Shown here piece after piece: positions 18,839 through 28,200 of a stretch of 64,000 nt of DNA (its first letter is position 1; the number at the start of each line of letters is the position of its first letter). A model generated the notes under the pieces. The model had not been told where the DNA came from and did no database searches. It worked only from the letters and a program-made list of their open reading frames with translations. The DNA is taken from assembly GCA_013823325.1 (NCBI GenBank), contig PNLY01000002.1, forward strand, positions 1-64,000, read 5' to 3'. This DNA comes from Methylobacterium sp. Lineage in GTDB: Bacteria > Pseudomonadota > Alphaproteobacteria > Rhizobiales > Beijerinckiaceae. Position numbers and translations under genes: made by a program.

Positions 18839-20137
18839 CTACGTGACCGAACTCGCCGACATCATCGCGCGAAACATGAAGTTTCCGATATTGTTGTGGA
18901 GCGTGAAACCGTCGACCACACCGCCCTTCCGAGGGGCCCCGAATGACGTGGTAGGCCACGCATCCGCATCGAGCTGCAACCATTTGTGCGAACGGATCTT
19001 CGCGTCTTTGACGCGGGGGTCGTGAGGCGACATCTGCGTGACCTGTATATTGGTTGCCCCGGCGAGCTTCGGCAGGTTGCTGTGCTTTTGCTTGGTGATG
19101 AAGGCACTGTCGAAGTCGATCTGCTCCTTGATGATGCCGGTGCCACCGACGTTGATCGCGAACCTGACGAGATGTTCGATGCCGGAGCTGAAGCTGGCGA
19201 CCCCTACCGTGTCGAGCTTTGTGCCTCTCGGCGTCTTTCCGATCGCGGCCTGGCAGGCATCCATGATCGTGTTGAGCGTGTCGAAGCCATGCGACGCGAA
19301 CATGTTCGTCGTCGACTGATTGGTCCTCGATGCGGCGGTCATGAAGGGAACGAGAAGGACCATCGGCCGGACCTCGGCGAGCTGAACGCCTTGGATCAAG
19401 GTGTAGCGCTGCACACGTGGCCAATTGCCGGTGAACGTGGCATAGGTCCCGTTATCCGTCGACGCCATCGTATCGGGATGGAAGAACACATAGGCTCGCG
19501 TGAAGTCGCTCGTGTTCTCGGGAACGCAGGCGCCGATCCAGTACGTGGTCCCGTCCTTGTTCATGCGGAACAGGAGTTCGTGCACCGGGGCCGTGGCTGC
19601 CCCCATAGTGAGCGTCGAGCCTTTCGGGACCGGGCTACTCTTGAACGGAATGACGCTGCTCGTCACGACGGAGCTCTGTGTCTCGGTCGTCGAGATGTCG
19701 GCGCCCCGGATCGTCTGATCGATCTTAGAGACAGAGCCGGTTTCGACGATGAGCTCGATGCGGGCGAACGGCATGCCGGTCTTGTCGAGCGCGGTCAGGG
19801 TGCCAGTGCCCGCGCTGGCCGTCTTGAGTTCGTAACGCAGGAACCATCGGTCGTCCCCATCCGGATCCGGCTTGTGTCCGCCCTCCTGGCCAAGGTAGCG
19901 CGTCGTCGCGAGGCGGTTGCCCTTCGGATCGAGGGCGGCCAGCTTCAGGATTTCGCCGCCGCGGCCGCCGCCCCACAAAACGACGACTTTGGTCGTGCCG
20001 ACGGGCCCGATCGTCATGGACGCCAGCGCTCCGTTCGAGCCCTGCCTGAAACCTGCGTCGCTCGCACCGAGAGGCTTGACGAAATGGGCCACGGCACGCG
20101 CCTCCAGAAATAACCTTACGTCAGGCACGTCTAACAT
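18839..20137 (-). CDS. Unrecognised 432-residue protein, possible alpha/beta-hydrolase fold
   Basis: No family recognised. The N-terminal half is beta-rich (ARAVAHFVKPLGASDAGFR, then TTKVVVLWGGGRGGEILKL). The C-terminal half, from about residue 245, alternates strands and helices and contains RPMVLLVPFM and DTVGVASFSSGIEHLVRF, where GVASFSSG could be a nucleophile elbow, with a later PHDPR and IRSHKW. A serine hydrolase is therefore possible. There is no signal peptide. By eye its base composition is less GC-rich than its neighbours, as is the 300 bp upstream, suggesting recent arrival. It converges with the LysR gene. An in-frame TAG just upstream fixes the start near 20137. Confidence 0.6.
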   Translation of the reverse strand: MLDVPDVRLFLEARAVAHFVKPLGASDAGFRQGSNGALASMTIGPVGTTKVVVLWGGGRGGEILKLAALDPKGNRLATTRYLGQEGGHKPDPDGDDRWFLRYELKTASAGTGTLTALDKTGMPFARIELIVETGSVSKIDQTIRGADISTTETQSSVVTSSVIPFKSSPVPKGSTLTMGAATAPVHELLFRMNKDGTTYWIGACVPENTSDFTRAYVFFHPDTMASTDNGTYATFTGNWPRVQRYTLIQGVQLAEVRPMVLLVPFMTAASRTNQSTTNMFASHGFDTLNTIMDACQAAIGKTPRGTKLDTVGVASFSSGIEHLVRFAINVGGTGIIKEQIDFDSAFITKQKHSNLPKLAGATNIQVTQMSPHDPRVKDAKIRSHKWLQLDADAWPTTSFGAPRKGGVVDGFTLHNNIGNFMFRAMMSASSVT

Positions 20138-20438
20138 CGAATACCGAGGCTACTGTAGTCAAGTGGAATCGTGGACCTATAGATTTCGACCCCATGCCTT
20201 CAAAACGTTGGTGTAAGTGAATGCGATACACCTATCTGCTAGGGCCCAAATACTGCTTTCCCCAAATCAAGACCATGCCGTAATGTCGACAGAAGTCCGG
20301 GCGTTCCGGCAAATCTGCCATGAGTAGAAGCCGACGTCATGCCCGACGCGGCGGGTCGATATCGCTAACCGAACCTTTACCATGCCGCGCTATAGTCCAG
20401 CCAGGTCCGCAAGGCGGCCCGGTCCAGCGGAGCGCGAC
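20138..20438. other. AT-richer intergenic region between divergent genes
   Basis: 301 bp with visibly lower GC than the surroundings and no gene-like frame. A TATAGT hexamer at 20391-20396 could be the -10 box of the small membrane protein gene. No repeat or mobile-element end was seen. Confidence 0.45.
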
Positions 20439-20699
20439 ATGCGATCAATCGTCTTGTTCTGGAAGAATGCGCGCGGCAGCATGGTCGCCGATGTTGCCAA
20501 GGCCGCCGCAGCGATCGCCTTCCTCTCCGTCATCGCCGTCAATTTCGTCTCGAGCCACACCGCGCAGCTCGACCGCGACGCGATGCGCCAGGTCGCCCAG
20601 GCCGCAGCCAAGGGCCAGACGATCGATCCGCTGGTCACGGGCTCGATCGTGAAGCGCGCCAACGAAACGAAACTCGATCCCTGCGTCGTTCCGCGCTGA
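20439..20699 (+). CDS. Small single-pass membrane protein
   Basis: 86 residues: a short basic N terminus (MRSIVLFWKNARGSM), one hydrophobic segment (about residues 19-39, AAAAIAFLSVIAVNFVSS) and a polar C-terminal tail rich in Ala and charged residues, ending KLDPCVVPR. The topology resembles small pilin-like or envelope proteins common in this order, but no function is known to me. The upstream in-frame ATG at 20382 would add 19 Arg/Pro-rich residues and is rejected. Confidence 0.6.
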   Translation: MRSIVLFWKNARGSMVADVAKAAAAIAFLSVIAVNFVSSHTAQLDRDAMRQVAQAAAKGQTIDPLVTGSIVKRANETKLDPCVVPR

Positions 20700-20702
20700 G
20701 GC

Positions 20703-21419
20703 TCAGGCGAGCCAGTCGAGCAAAGCTGCGGTGACGACCTGCGGCGCTTCCAGCGTCGACAGGTGGCCGCAGCCCGGTATTTCCAGATAGCGTGCCTTCG
20801 TACCGATGCCGCCGGCGATCTCGCGTGCCTCGTCGGGCGGCGTGATCGCATCTTCGGCGCCGACCAAGACCAGCGAGGGGACGGAGATCGTCCCCAAGAC
20901 CGGCCGGGCATCGGAGCGGCCCATGATGGCCTGCTGCTGGCGGACGAAGCCCGAGGCGCCCACTGCCTCCGCCATCGCCCTGACCTCCAGTCGGAGCGCT
21001 TCATCGGCCAACCGATCGGGAGCGACCAGCTTCTGCCAGAGCAGGGTCACGACATTGTCGAAGGCGCCCTTTTCCGCCAGCGCGATCATCTGCACGCGCG
21101 GCGCGTTGGTCTCTGGCGTCGGAGGCTTGGCGGTGGTGTCGAGCAAAGCGAGCCGCGTCACCCGCTCCGGCGCACGCCGCATCACTTCAAAGGCGACATA
21201 GCCGCCCATCGACAGCCCGCACAGCGCAAAGCGTTCCGGCGCAGCCGCCAGCAAACGCTCGACCATGGCAGCGATCGTGGCGTCGGTGGCGGTCTCGGCC
21301 ACGAGAATCGTCCGGCCCGGCGCCAATGACGGCCATTGCGGCGCATAGAGCGCGGGGGTGCAGTTCAGTCCCGGAATCAGGACCAGTGGCTCCGGAATCT
21401 TCGCCTGCATCGCAGCCAT
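20703..21419 (-). CDS. Alpha/beta hydrolase
   Basis: 238 residues of the alpha/beta-hydrolase fold. The N terminus LVLIPGLNCTPALY gives the oxyanion strand and loop, ALCGLSMGGYVAFEV is the nucleophile elbow (Ser in GLSMG), the acid is in LVLVGAEDAITPPDEA, and GCGHLSTLEAP holds the catalytic His. The cap is small. The closest style is the esterase/2-hydroxy-6-oxo-hydrolase group; substrate unknown. It converges with the small membrane protein gene and is divergent from the RNA helicase. Confidence 0.85.
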   Translation of the reverse strand: MAAMQAKIPEPLVLIPGLNCTPALYAPQWPSLAPGRTILVAETATDATIAAMVERLLAAAPERFALCGLSMGGYVAFEVMRRAPERVTRLALLDTTAKPPTPETNAPRVQMIALAEKGAFDNVVTLLWQKLVAPDRLADEALRLEVRAMAEAVGASGFVRQQQAIMGRSDARPVLGTISVPSLVLVGAEDAITPPDEAREIAGGIGTKARYLEIPGCGHLSTLEAPQVVTAALLDWLA

Positions 21420-21572
21420 CCTCGATCAACCTAGCTAGAATGTTGACTTTGCCCTGTTTTTTCTGCATTGCACGGGCGTCCGAAGGCGCGCAACCCAGCA
21501 AAGTCGCGCCACCGTTGCGGTCGATCGGTCATCCCGCCACGTGTCCCCGACCCTTGAGAAGCGCAACCATCG

Positions 21573-23045
<1,473 letters not shown>

Positions 23046-23143
23046 ATCGCGCGTCCTGGCAACCTTGCATTAACTCCGCCTGTCCTAGGGTCAGGCGCGT
23101 AGCGGCCGCGGAAGAATTTCGCGTCCGGCGGGGACAGGACGTC

Positions 23144-24202
23144 ATGACCAATAGCCGCTCAGGCTCGCCGCAGGCTCACGACCTCGCCGAACAGGTCGTG
23201 GCAGCGATGCGACAGCATTATTCTCCGGGTTATCCCCGCGCTTTCGAGGTCTGGTACGCGCATCTCAGCGGCGAGATGCCGGCGCTCAGCATGGCGATGC
23301 AGGCCGTGATCGCCGCCAGCAACGGCGAAGTCGGCGCCGCCGACATCGATACCCTCTACGAGAAGTTCGTCAGCACCGATCGCCTGTCGCGCCAGGCCGA
23401 GCGCACCAGCCTGCAGGTGCTTGCCGAGATCGAGAGCATGATGGCGCTGGTCGACCGGGCGCTCAGCTCCAGCGAGCAGTATCATGGCCGGCTCTGCGCC
23501 ATGTCGGAGGAGGTTCCCCCCTCGGCCGACAGGCAGAAGCTGCGCGAATGGGTCGAGGCGCTGGTCCTGTCGACTCGCGAGGAGGTCGCGCGCAAGACCC
23601 AGCTCGAGGGCCAGCTGCGCGAGAGCGCGCACGAGATCCGCAATCTGCGCGAGGCACTGGAATCGACACGGGCCGAGGCGCTGACCGACCCGCTCACCGG
23701 CCTCGCCAATCGCCGCCATTTCGAGGAGATGCTGCAGAAGGCGATCGATCAGGCGACACTGCGGCGCGAGCCCTTCGCGCTGGTCATGGCCGACATCGAT
23801 TTCTTCAAGCACTTCAACGACATGCACGGCCATCTGACGGGGGATCAGGTGCTGCGCCTGGTCGCCCGGACGATGAAGGACAAGTTCAAGGACAAGGCGG
23901 TCATCACCCGCTTCGGCGGCGAGGAATTCGCCATCATCCTGCCGGAGGCCGATGTCGTCGCCGGCAAGTTCGGCGCCGAGACGGTGCGCCAGGCGCTGCT
24001 CACGCGCGAGCTGGTGAAGCGCTCCACCAATGAGAGCCTCGGGCGGATCACCATCTCGCTCGGCGTCTCGGTCTATCGGCGCGGCGACACGGCGAGCTCG
24101 ATCGTCGAGCGGGCCGACAACGCCTTGTTGCAGGCCAAGCGCGACGGCCGCAACCGCACCGTCACCGAGGACGCGGTCCAGGACGCAGCGAAGGTCGCCT
24201 GA
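23144..24202 (+). CDS. GGDEF diguanylate cyclase
   Basis: Makes cyclic di-GMP from two GTP. The 352-residue protein has an N-terminal helical region of about 170 residues that I cannot assign (MRQHYSPGYPRAFEVWYAHL start), including a coiled coil before the catalytic domain. The GGDEF domain starts at about residue 183 (DPLTGLANRRHFEE) with the active motif GGEEF at 258-262. The inhibitory RxxD I-site, five residues upstream, reads KDKA, so product feedback is probably absent. No membrane segment is present. The start at 23144 is preferred; the longer frame would overlap the helicase tail. Confidence 0.92.
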   Translation: MTNSRSGSPQAHDLAEQVVAAMRQHYSPGYPRAFEVWYAHLSGEMPALSMAMQAVIAASNGEVGAADIDTLYEKFVSTDRLSRQAERTSLQVLAEIESMMALVDRALSSSEQYHGRLCAMSEEVPPSADRQKLREWVEALVLSTREEVARKTQLEGQLRESAHEIRNLREALESTRAEALTDPLTGLANRRHFEEMLQKAIDQATLRREPFALVMADIDFFKHFNDMHGHLTGDQVLRLVARTMKDKFKDKAVITRFGGEEFAIILPEADVVAGKFGAETVRQALLTRELVKRSTNESLGRITISLGVSVYRRGDTASSIVERADNALLQAKRDGRNRTVTEDAVQDAAKVA

Positions 24203-24533
24203 GCGGCCGCTTCTTCTTCAGCGCCGCTTCGCGCACTGCTGCCAGCGCGAGCCCGGTATAGCGGCGCAGCACCTCCTCGTCGTCGAAGGCAGCAGCCGGG
24301 AGCCGCCAATAGCCGGTTTGGCGCTCGCGGCTACGTGCGGCATAGCGGAACGGCTTGCTGCCGGCCGCGATGAATTCGGGCCGGGTCGTATCCGTGGTCT
24401 TCAGGAAGATCTCGCCATCGAAGGCGAGCGCGAACATCGCCTCGCCCGAGTAGATGCCGAGCCCACCGAACATGCGGCGCGTGCGAACCGCAACCACCGG
24501 CGCGAACAGCTCCGCGACGGCAGCAGCGTCCAT
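24162..24533 (-). CDS. TfoX N-terminal domain protein
   Basis: 123 residues of the TfoX_N type: VRTRRMFGGLGIYSGEAMFALAFDGEIFLKTTD is the diagnostic N-terminal segment, followed by FRYAARSRERQTGYWRLPAAAFDDEEVLRR. The C terminus is an Arg/Pro/Lys-rich tail. Stand-alone TfoX_N proteins lack the C-terminal domain of competence regulator Sxy, and their role is unclear. The last 41 nt overlap, tail to tail, with the diguanylate cyclase. It follows the A-type Fe-S gene by 6 nt and is likely co-transcribed with it. Confidence 0.86.
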   Translation of the reverse strand: MDAAAVAELFAPVVAVRTRRMFGGLGIYSGEAMFALAFDGEIFLKTTDTTRPEFIAAGSKPFRYAARSRERQTGYWRLPAAAFDDEEVLRRYTGLALAAVREAALKKKRPLRRPSLRPGPRPR

Positions 24534-24539
24534 CGCCGG

Positions 24540-24935
24540 CTACTGCGCCGCGAGCGCGGTTTCCGAGCGCGGCTTGATCTCGACCGATTCGCCGCAGCCA
24601 CAGGCCGAGACCTGGTTCGGGTTGTTGAAGACGAAGGTCGAGGAGAAGCGGTCGGTCTTGAAGTCGAGCTCGGTGCCGAGCAGAAACAGCACCGCCTTGG
24701 CGTCGACGATCACGGTCGCGTCCTTCTCGGTCACGACCTCGTCGCCCTTGCCCGTCGCATGCGCGACCTCGAAGGTGTATTCCATGCCGGCGCAGCCGCC
24801 CTTCTTGACGCCGACGCGCAGGCCGAGCGCGGGCGCATCAGGATTGTCGCGCGCCGACTGCGCCATGATCTCGCGAATGCGCCGAGCGGCGGCATCGGTC
24901 AGCGAGACCACCTTCAGGCCGGGTATCGAAAACAT
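24540..24935 (-). CDS. A-type iron-sulfur cluster carrier (IscA/SufA/ErpA family)
   Basis: 131 residues. The family needs three cysteines: here one lies in GVKKGGCAGMEY and two in the C-terminal CGCGESVEI, the C-x(n)-CGC pattern of A-type carriers that transfer [2Fe-2S] or [4Fe-4S] clusters to target enzymes. The N terminus MFSIPGLKVVSLTDAAARRI is typical and is preceded by a GAGGAGGG ribosome-binding site; the open frame extends upstream to 25073 but is not family-like. No suf or isc genes are adjacent, so which paralogue it is stays open. Confidence 0.93.
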   Translation of the reverse strand: MFSIPGLKVVSLTDAAARRIREIMAQSARDNPDAPALGLRVGVKKGGCAGMEYTFEVAHATGKGDEVVTEKDATVIVDAKAVLFLLGTELDFKTDRFSSTFVFNNPNQVSACGCGESVEIKPRSETALAAQ

Positions 24936-25111
24936 TCCTCGTCCCTCCTCGACCGGATTCAAGGTCCGGTGAAAACAGGATTGCTGACAGCAACATAAGG
25001 ATTGGTGAGCGCAACGTCGAGATGCACCGGCCGGGACGGCGCCATTTGCCTGCGTCCATTGCATGCGGCGCACACCCGTGCACTCTGCCGGAACCGTTCA
25101 ACATCCGACAG

Positions 25112-26188
25112 ATGGCCATGACCTCGTATCGCCTGCACCGGCCCGACGCGCTCCGCGCCCTCACCCGTGCCATGATCATCGCCGCCGGCTGGAGCGAGGA
25201 CGAGGCGACGGAGACCGCCGAGCATCTGGTGCTGGCCAATCTCAGCGGCCATGACAGCCATGGCGTCGGCATGCTGCCGCTCTATTTCAACTCGCTGGCC
25301 GACGGCAACCTGAAGCCGCAGTCCAAGCTCACCGTCCGCACCGAAGCGGGCCCCTTCCTGATCGCGGACGGCAATGTCGCGCTCGGCCAGCCGACGGCCC
25401 GCAATGCGGTCGACCGCGCCATCGCGATCGCGCAGGTCGGTGGCGTCGCCGTGCTCAACCTGCTCGATTCCCACCATATCGGCCGGATCGGGCATTATTC
25501 CGAGGTCGCCGCGGCTGCAGGGCTGATTTCGGTGTTCTGGGTCAATGTCGCCGGACGTCCGCCGATCGTCGCGCCTTTTGGGGCGAAACAAGCGCGCTTC
25601 GGCACCAATCCGATCGCGATCGGCCTGCCGGTGCCGGGCGGCGAGCCGCTGATCCTCGACTTCGCCACCAGCCGCATGGCGCATGGCAAGGCGCGGGTTG
25701 CGCTCAACAAGGGCGTCACCGTGCCGGAAGGCTACATCATCGATGGCGAGGGCCGCCCGACCGTCGAGCCCCGGCACATCTTCGCGCAGCCGGACCTGCC
25801 ACTGGGGGCGCTGCTGCCCTTCGGCGACCACAAGGGCGCCGGTCTCTCGCTGATCGCAGAATTGCTCTCGGCCGGGCTGATGGGCGCGGCCCGCATCGAC
25901 GAGAAGCCACACAAGAGCTGGATCATCAATTCGCTGTTCGGCGTGCTGATCGATCCGGCCCGGCTCGAACCCGATGCCGGCCTCCGGCAGCAGCGGATTG
26001 AGAGCTACCTCACCTTCGTACGCGCCGCCGCGCCGCAGGATCCGTCACAGCCCGTGCTGGCGCCCGGCGACAAGGAGCGCAGGACACGGATCGAGCGCGA
26101 GCGCGACGGCATCCCGCTCGACGACGAGACCTGGTCGCAGATCGTCGCGGCCGCCAAGGCCCATGGCGTCGACGCCGAGAGCTTCTGA
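25112..26188 (+). CDS. Malate/L-lactate dehydrogenase (Ldh2 family) oxidoreductase
   Basis: 358 residues. NAD(P)-dependent 2-hydroxyacid dehydrogenase of the Ldh_2 fold, which is distinct from classical MDH. Typical stretches are LANLSGHDSHGVGMLPLY with the catalytic His, NHH-like DSHHIGRIGHYSEVAAAAG, FGTNPIAIGLPVPGG and the glycine-rich LPFGDHKGAGLSLIAELLSAGL. It is a distant paralogue of the ComC-type enzyme at 33290-34255. It stands alone, so the substrate (malate, sulfolactate, ureidoglycolate or similar) cannot be fixed. Two in-frame ATGs, 25112 and 25118, compete. Confidence 0.87.
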   Translation: MAMTSYRLHRPDALRALTRAMIIAAGWSEDEATETAEHLVLANLSGHDSHGVGMLPLYFNSLADGNLKPQSKLTVRTEAGPFLIADGNVALGQPTARNAVDRAIAIAQVGGVAVLNLLDSHHIGRIGHYSEVAAAAGLISVFWVNVAGRPPIVAPFGAKQARFGTNPIAIGLPVPGGEPLILDFATSRMAHGKARVALNKGVTVPEGYIIDGEGRPTVEPRHIFAQPDLPLGALLPFGDHKGAGLSLIAELLSAGLMGAARIDEKPHKSWIINSLFGVLIDPARLEPDAGLRQQRIESYLTFVRAAAPQDPSQPVLAPGDKERRTRIERERDGIPLDDETWSQIVAAAKAHGVDAESF

Positions 26189-26190
26189 CC

Positions 26191-26592
26191 TCAGGCGCCG
26201 GGCTGCTCGCGATCGCGCGCATGCTGCTCGGCGCCATTCTGGTGCGCCAGCCAAGGCTCGCGGCGGATGGTCCAGAGTTCATAGGCCGGCATGAGGGTGC
26301 TGGGCGGGCTGTCCAAAGTGCCGAGCTTGATCTCGATCTCATCGGACCCGTCCGCCCAACAGAACAGCTGTGAGCCGCAGGCCGGGCAGAAGCGTTCTCC
26401 GCCTGCGCGTGCCTGCCAGCAGGCAAGTTCGCCCGACAGGGCGGCATTGGCGCGGGGCCAGATGCCGAAATAGGAGAAGGCGGAACCGGAACTCTTCCGG
26501 CAGGTCTCGCAATGGCAGATCCCGACGCGGACCGGCTCGCCGTCGAGCTCGTAGCGGACCTGCCCGCAATTGCAGCCACCGGAGAGTTTCAT
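26191..26592 (-). CDS. GFA family (glutathione-dependent formaldehyde-activating enzyme-like) zinc protein
   Basis: 133 residues with the CENP-V/GFA zinc pattern: SGGCNCGQVRYELD, CHCETCRKSSGSAFSYFG and FCPACGSQLFCW supply cysteines for the zinc sites. The fold is associated with S-hydroxymethylglutathione formation, but most family members have no proven activity. It is convergent with the Ldh_2 gene (2 nt apart). Confidence 0.88.
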   Translation of the reverse strand: MKLSGGCNCGQVRYELDGEPVRVGICHCETCRKSSGSAFSYFGIWPRANAALSGELACWQARAGGERFCPACGSQLFCWADGSDEIEIKLGTLDSPPSTLMPAYELWTIRREPWLAHQNGAEQHARDREQPGA

Positions 26593-26729
26593 CGTCGCCT
26601 CACCTTCCTGAGCGGCAAATCAACCACGCCCGGCCGGAGTGGTTCCGCGCCGCCGCCGGCTGCGGACATCAGCTGGCTGTGATTAGGATATCCGCAGTTC
26701 GATACAGCGACTCGCGACAGCAGGACGAC

Positions 26730-27092
26730 ATGACCCTCGCCGAATACAACGCCTTCTGCGCCGCCCTGCCCGCGACCAGCCATGTCGTGCAATGGGGCGG
26801 CGCCGATGTCTGGAAGGTCGGCGGCAAGGTGTTCGCGCTCGGCCGCGACGATGCAGAGGGGACGCTGTTCGTCTCGTTCTAATGCTCGCCCCTGGCCTAT
26901 GAGATGCTGCGCGACGCGCCCGGCTGCCGACCGGCGCCCTATCTCGCCTCGCGCGGGATGAAGTGGATCCAGCGCTTCTCGGATGAGGGCCTGCCGGACG
27001 ATGCTTTCCGCGACTATCTGCGCGAAAGCCACCGGCTGGTCGCGGCAGGGCTGACGCGGAAGGTTCGGGCGGAGCTTGGGCTCGGCAGCTGA
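26730..27092 (+). pseudogene. MmcQ/YjbR-family gene broken by an in-frame TAA
   Basis: Reading one frame from ATG 26730 to the TGA at 27090-27092 gives a 120-codon protein of MmcQ/YjbR type: MTLAEYNAFCAALPATSHVV, then WKVGGKVFALGRD, then APYLASRGMKWIQRFSDEGL. TAA at 26880-26882 interrupts it at residue 51. Family members usually have a lysine here (SFKCSP), so AAA to TAA is a likely single-base change. The downstream half keeps a perfect frame and codon use, so the mutation is recent or a sequencing error. The family is a double-stranded-DNA-binding-like fold of unclear role. Without correction only a 50-residue N-terminal piece is made. Confidence 0.85.
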
Positions 27093-27098
27093 AGTGCT

Positions 27099-27204
27099 GT
27101 CATTCTCGGGCGAAGCGAAGCGCAGACCCGAGAATCTCCAGACCAGAGGGCGCCGACAAATGCCTCTTCCGGCAAGAGATGCTCGGGGTAAGCCCGAGCA
27201 TGAC
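27099..27204. repeat. Extragenic palindromic element, copy 1
   Basis: 106 bp bounded by GTCAT and ATGAC. It contains two hairpins: ATTCTCGGG/CCCGAGAAT (27102-27110, 27127-27135) and ATGCTCGGG/CCCGAGCAT (27179-27187, 27193-27201). A related copy lies at 33183-33281. It sits between the MmcQ pseudogene and phzF-like gene ends. Confidence 0.8.
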
Positions 27205-27213
27205 GTGCCTCGC

Positions 27214-28101
27214 TCAAACCGTCGCCTCGCCGCGCAGCACCGGCACACAGCCGCCGCCCACCGTCGCACGAATCTCGCCGCCGACGCGCCGCGCCGTGAC
27301 CTGCAGCAGGCTCGGGCGCCCCATCTCGACGCCCTGCGCGATCTCGAAGGCGATGTTGTCCTCGTCCGAGAGCGAGAGCGTCAGAGCCGCGAGCGTCGCG
27401 CTGGCGCTGCCGGTCGCCGGATCCTCCCAGGTGCCCGAGAGCGGCGCGAACATGCGGGCGCGAACTTTGTCGCCATCCCAGGCATAGAAGAAGACCGACA
27501 GGCGCCCTTCGAGGGCCGGATTGGCAGCCGACAGCCGGCGATAGGCCGCGATGTCCGGCGTTGCCCGCGTCAGCGCCTCCGGCGTGACCTCGGCAAAGAA
27601 GAACTTGACCCCGACCGAGGCCTGCTGCGGCGGATGGCGGCCCGTGAGGATATCCTGCGGGCCGAGCCCGGCGCAGGCGGCGATCGCATCCACTGGCAGC
27701 TGAATGCCGAGCGAGAGCGCCTGCGGCGCGGCGATGGTCGCGCCGGTCACCAGCCCGGCGGCATCGCGTGCGACCCGGACCTCGACGAGGCCGGCTATTT
27801 CCTCGAACAGCAGGATGCCGTCGCGGTCGCGGCCATGGCCGGCGAGCACGCAGGCGGTGCCGACATTGGGATGGCCGGCGAAAGGCATCTCGGCGGTACG
27901 GTGGAAGATGCGGACGCGCGCCGTATTGGCGGGGTCGCTCGGCGGCAGCACGAAGGTCGTCTCGCTATAGTTCATCTCAGCCGCCAGCGCCTGCATCTGC
28001 GCATCCGAGAGGCCGCGTGCATCGGTGAAGACGGCGAGTTGGTTGCCGCCGAAGCGGGTGTTGGTGAAGACGTCGACGGTCTCGAACGGATAGGAGGGCA
28101 T
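27214..28101 (-). CDS. PhzF family isomerase
   Basis: 295 residues of the PhzF/diaminopimelate-epimerase-like fold: YPFETVDVFTNTRFGGNQLAVF opens the N-terminal half, MNYSETTFVLPP holds the conserved Glu used for proton transfer, and GHPNVGTACVL follows. The C-terminal half has EDPATGSASATLAAL. PhzF in phenazine producers isomerises DHHA; most homologues outside that pathway have unknown substrates, and no phenazine gene is nearby. Confidence 0.9.
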   Translation of the reverse strand: MPSYPFETVDVFTNTRFGGNQLAVFTDARGLSDAQMQALAAEMNYSETTFVLPPSDPANTARVRIFHRTAEMPFAGHPNVGTACVLAGHGRDRDGILLFEEIAGLVEVRVARDAAGLVTGATIAAPQALSLGIQLPVDAIAACAGLGPQDILTGRHPPQQASVGVKFFFAEVTPEALTRATPDIAAYRRLSAANPALEGRLSVFFYAWDGDKVRARMFAPLSGTWEDPATGSASATLAALTLSLSDEDNIAFEIAQGVEMGRPSLLQVTARRVGGEIRATVGGGCVPVLRGEATV

Positions 28102-28200
28102 GGCGATCTCCGGCAGCCTGATCAGGCGCGGAGACTGCCACCCTGTGTCGCGCCCGAGAAATCAGGATTCGGAATGCGACCGATCAAGCGCCGATGGGCT

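Noticed and set aside
26880-26882. Read-through or recoding of the TAA in the MmcQ gene
   Set aside because: UAA has no recoding context here, no selenocysteine or slippery signal; a nonsense mutation or read error is simpler.
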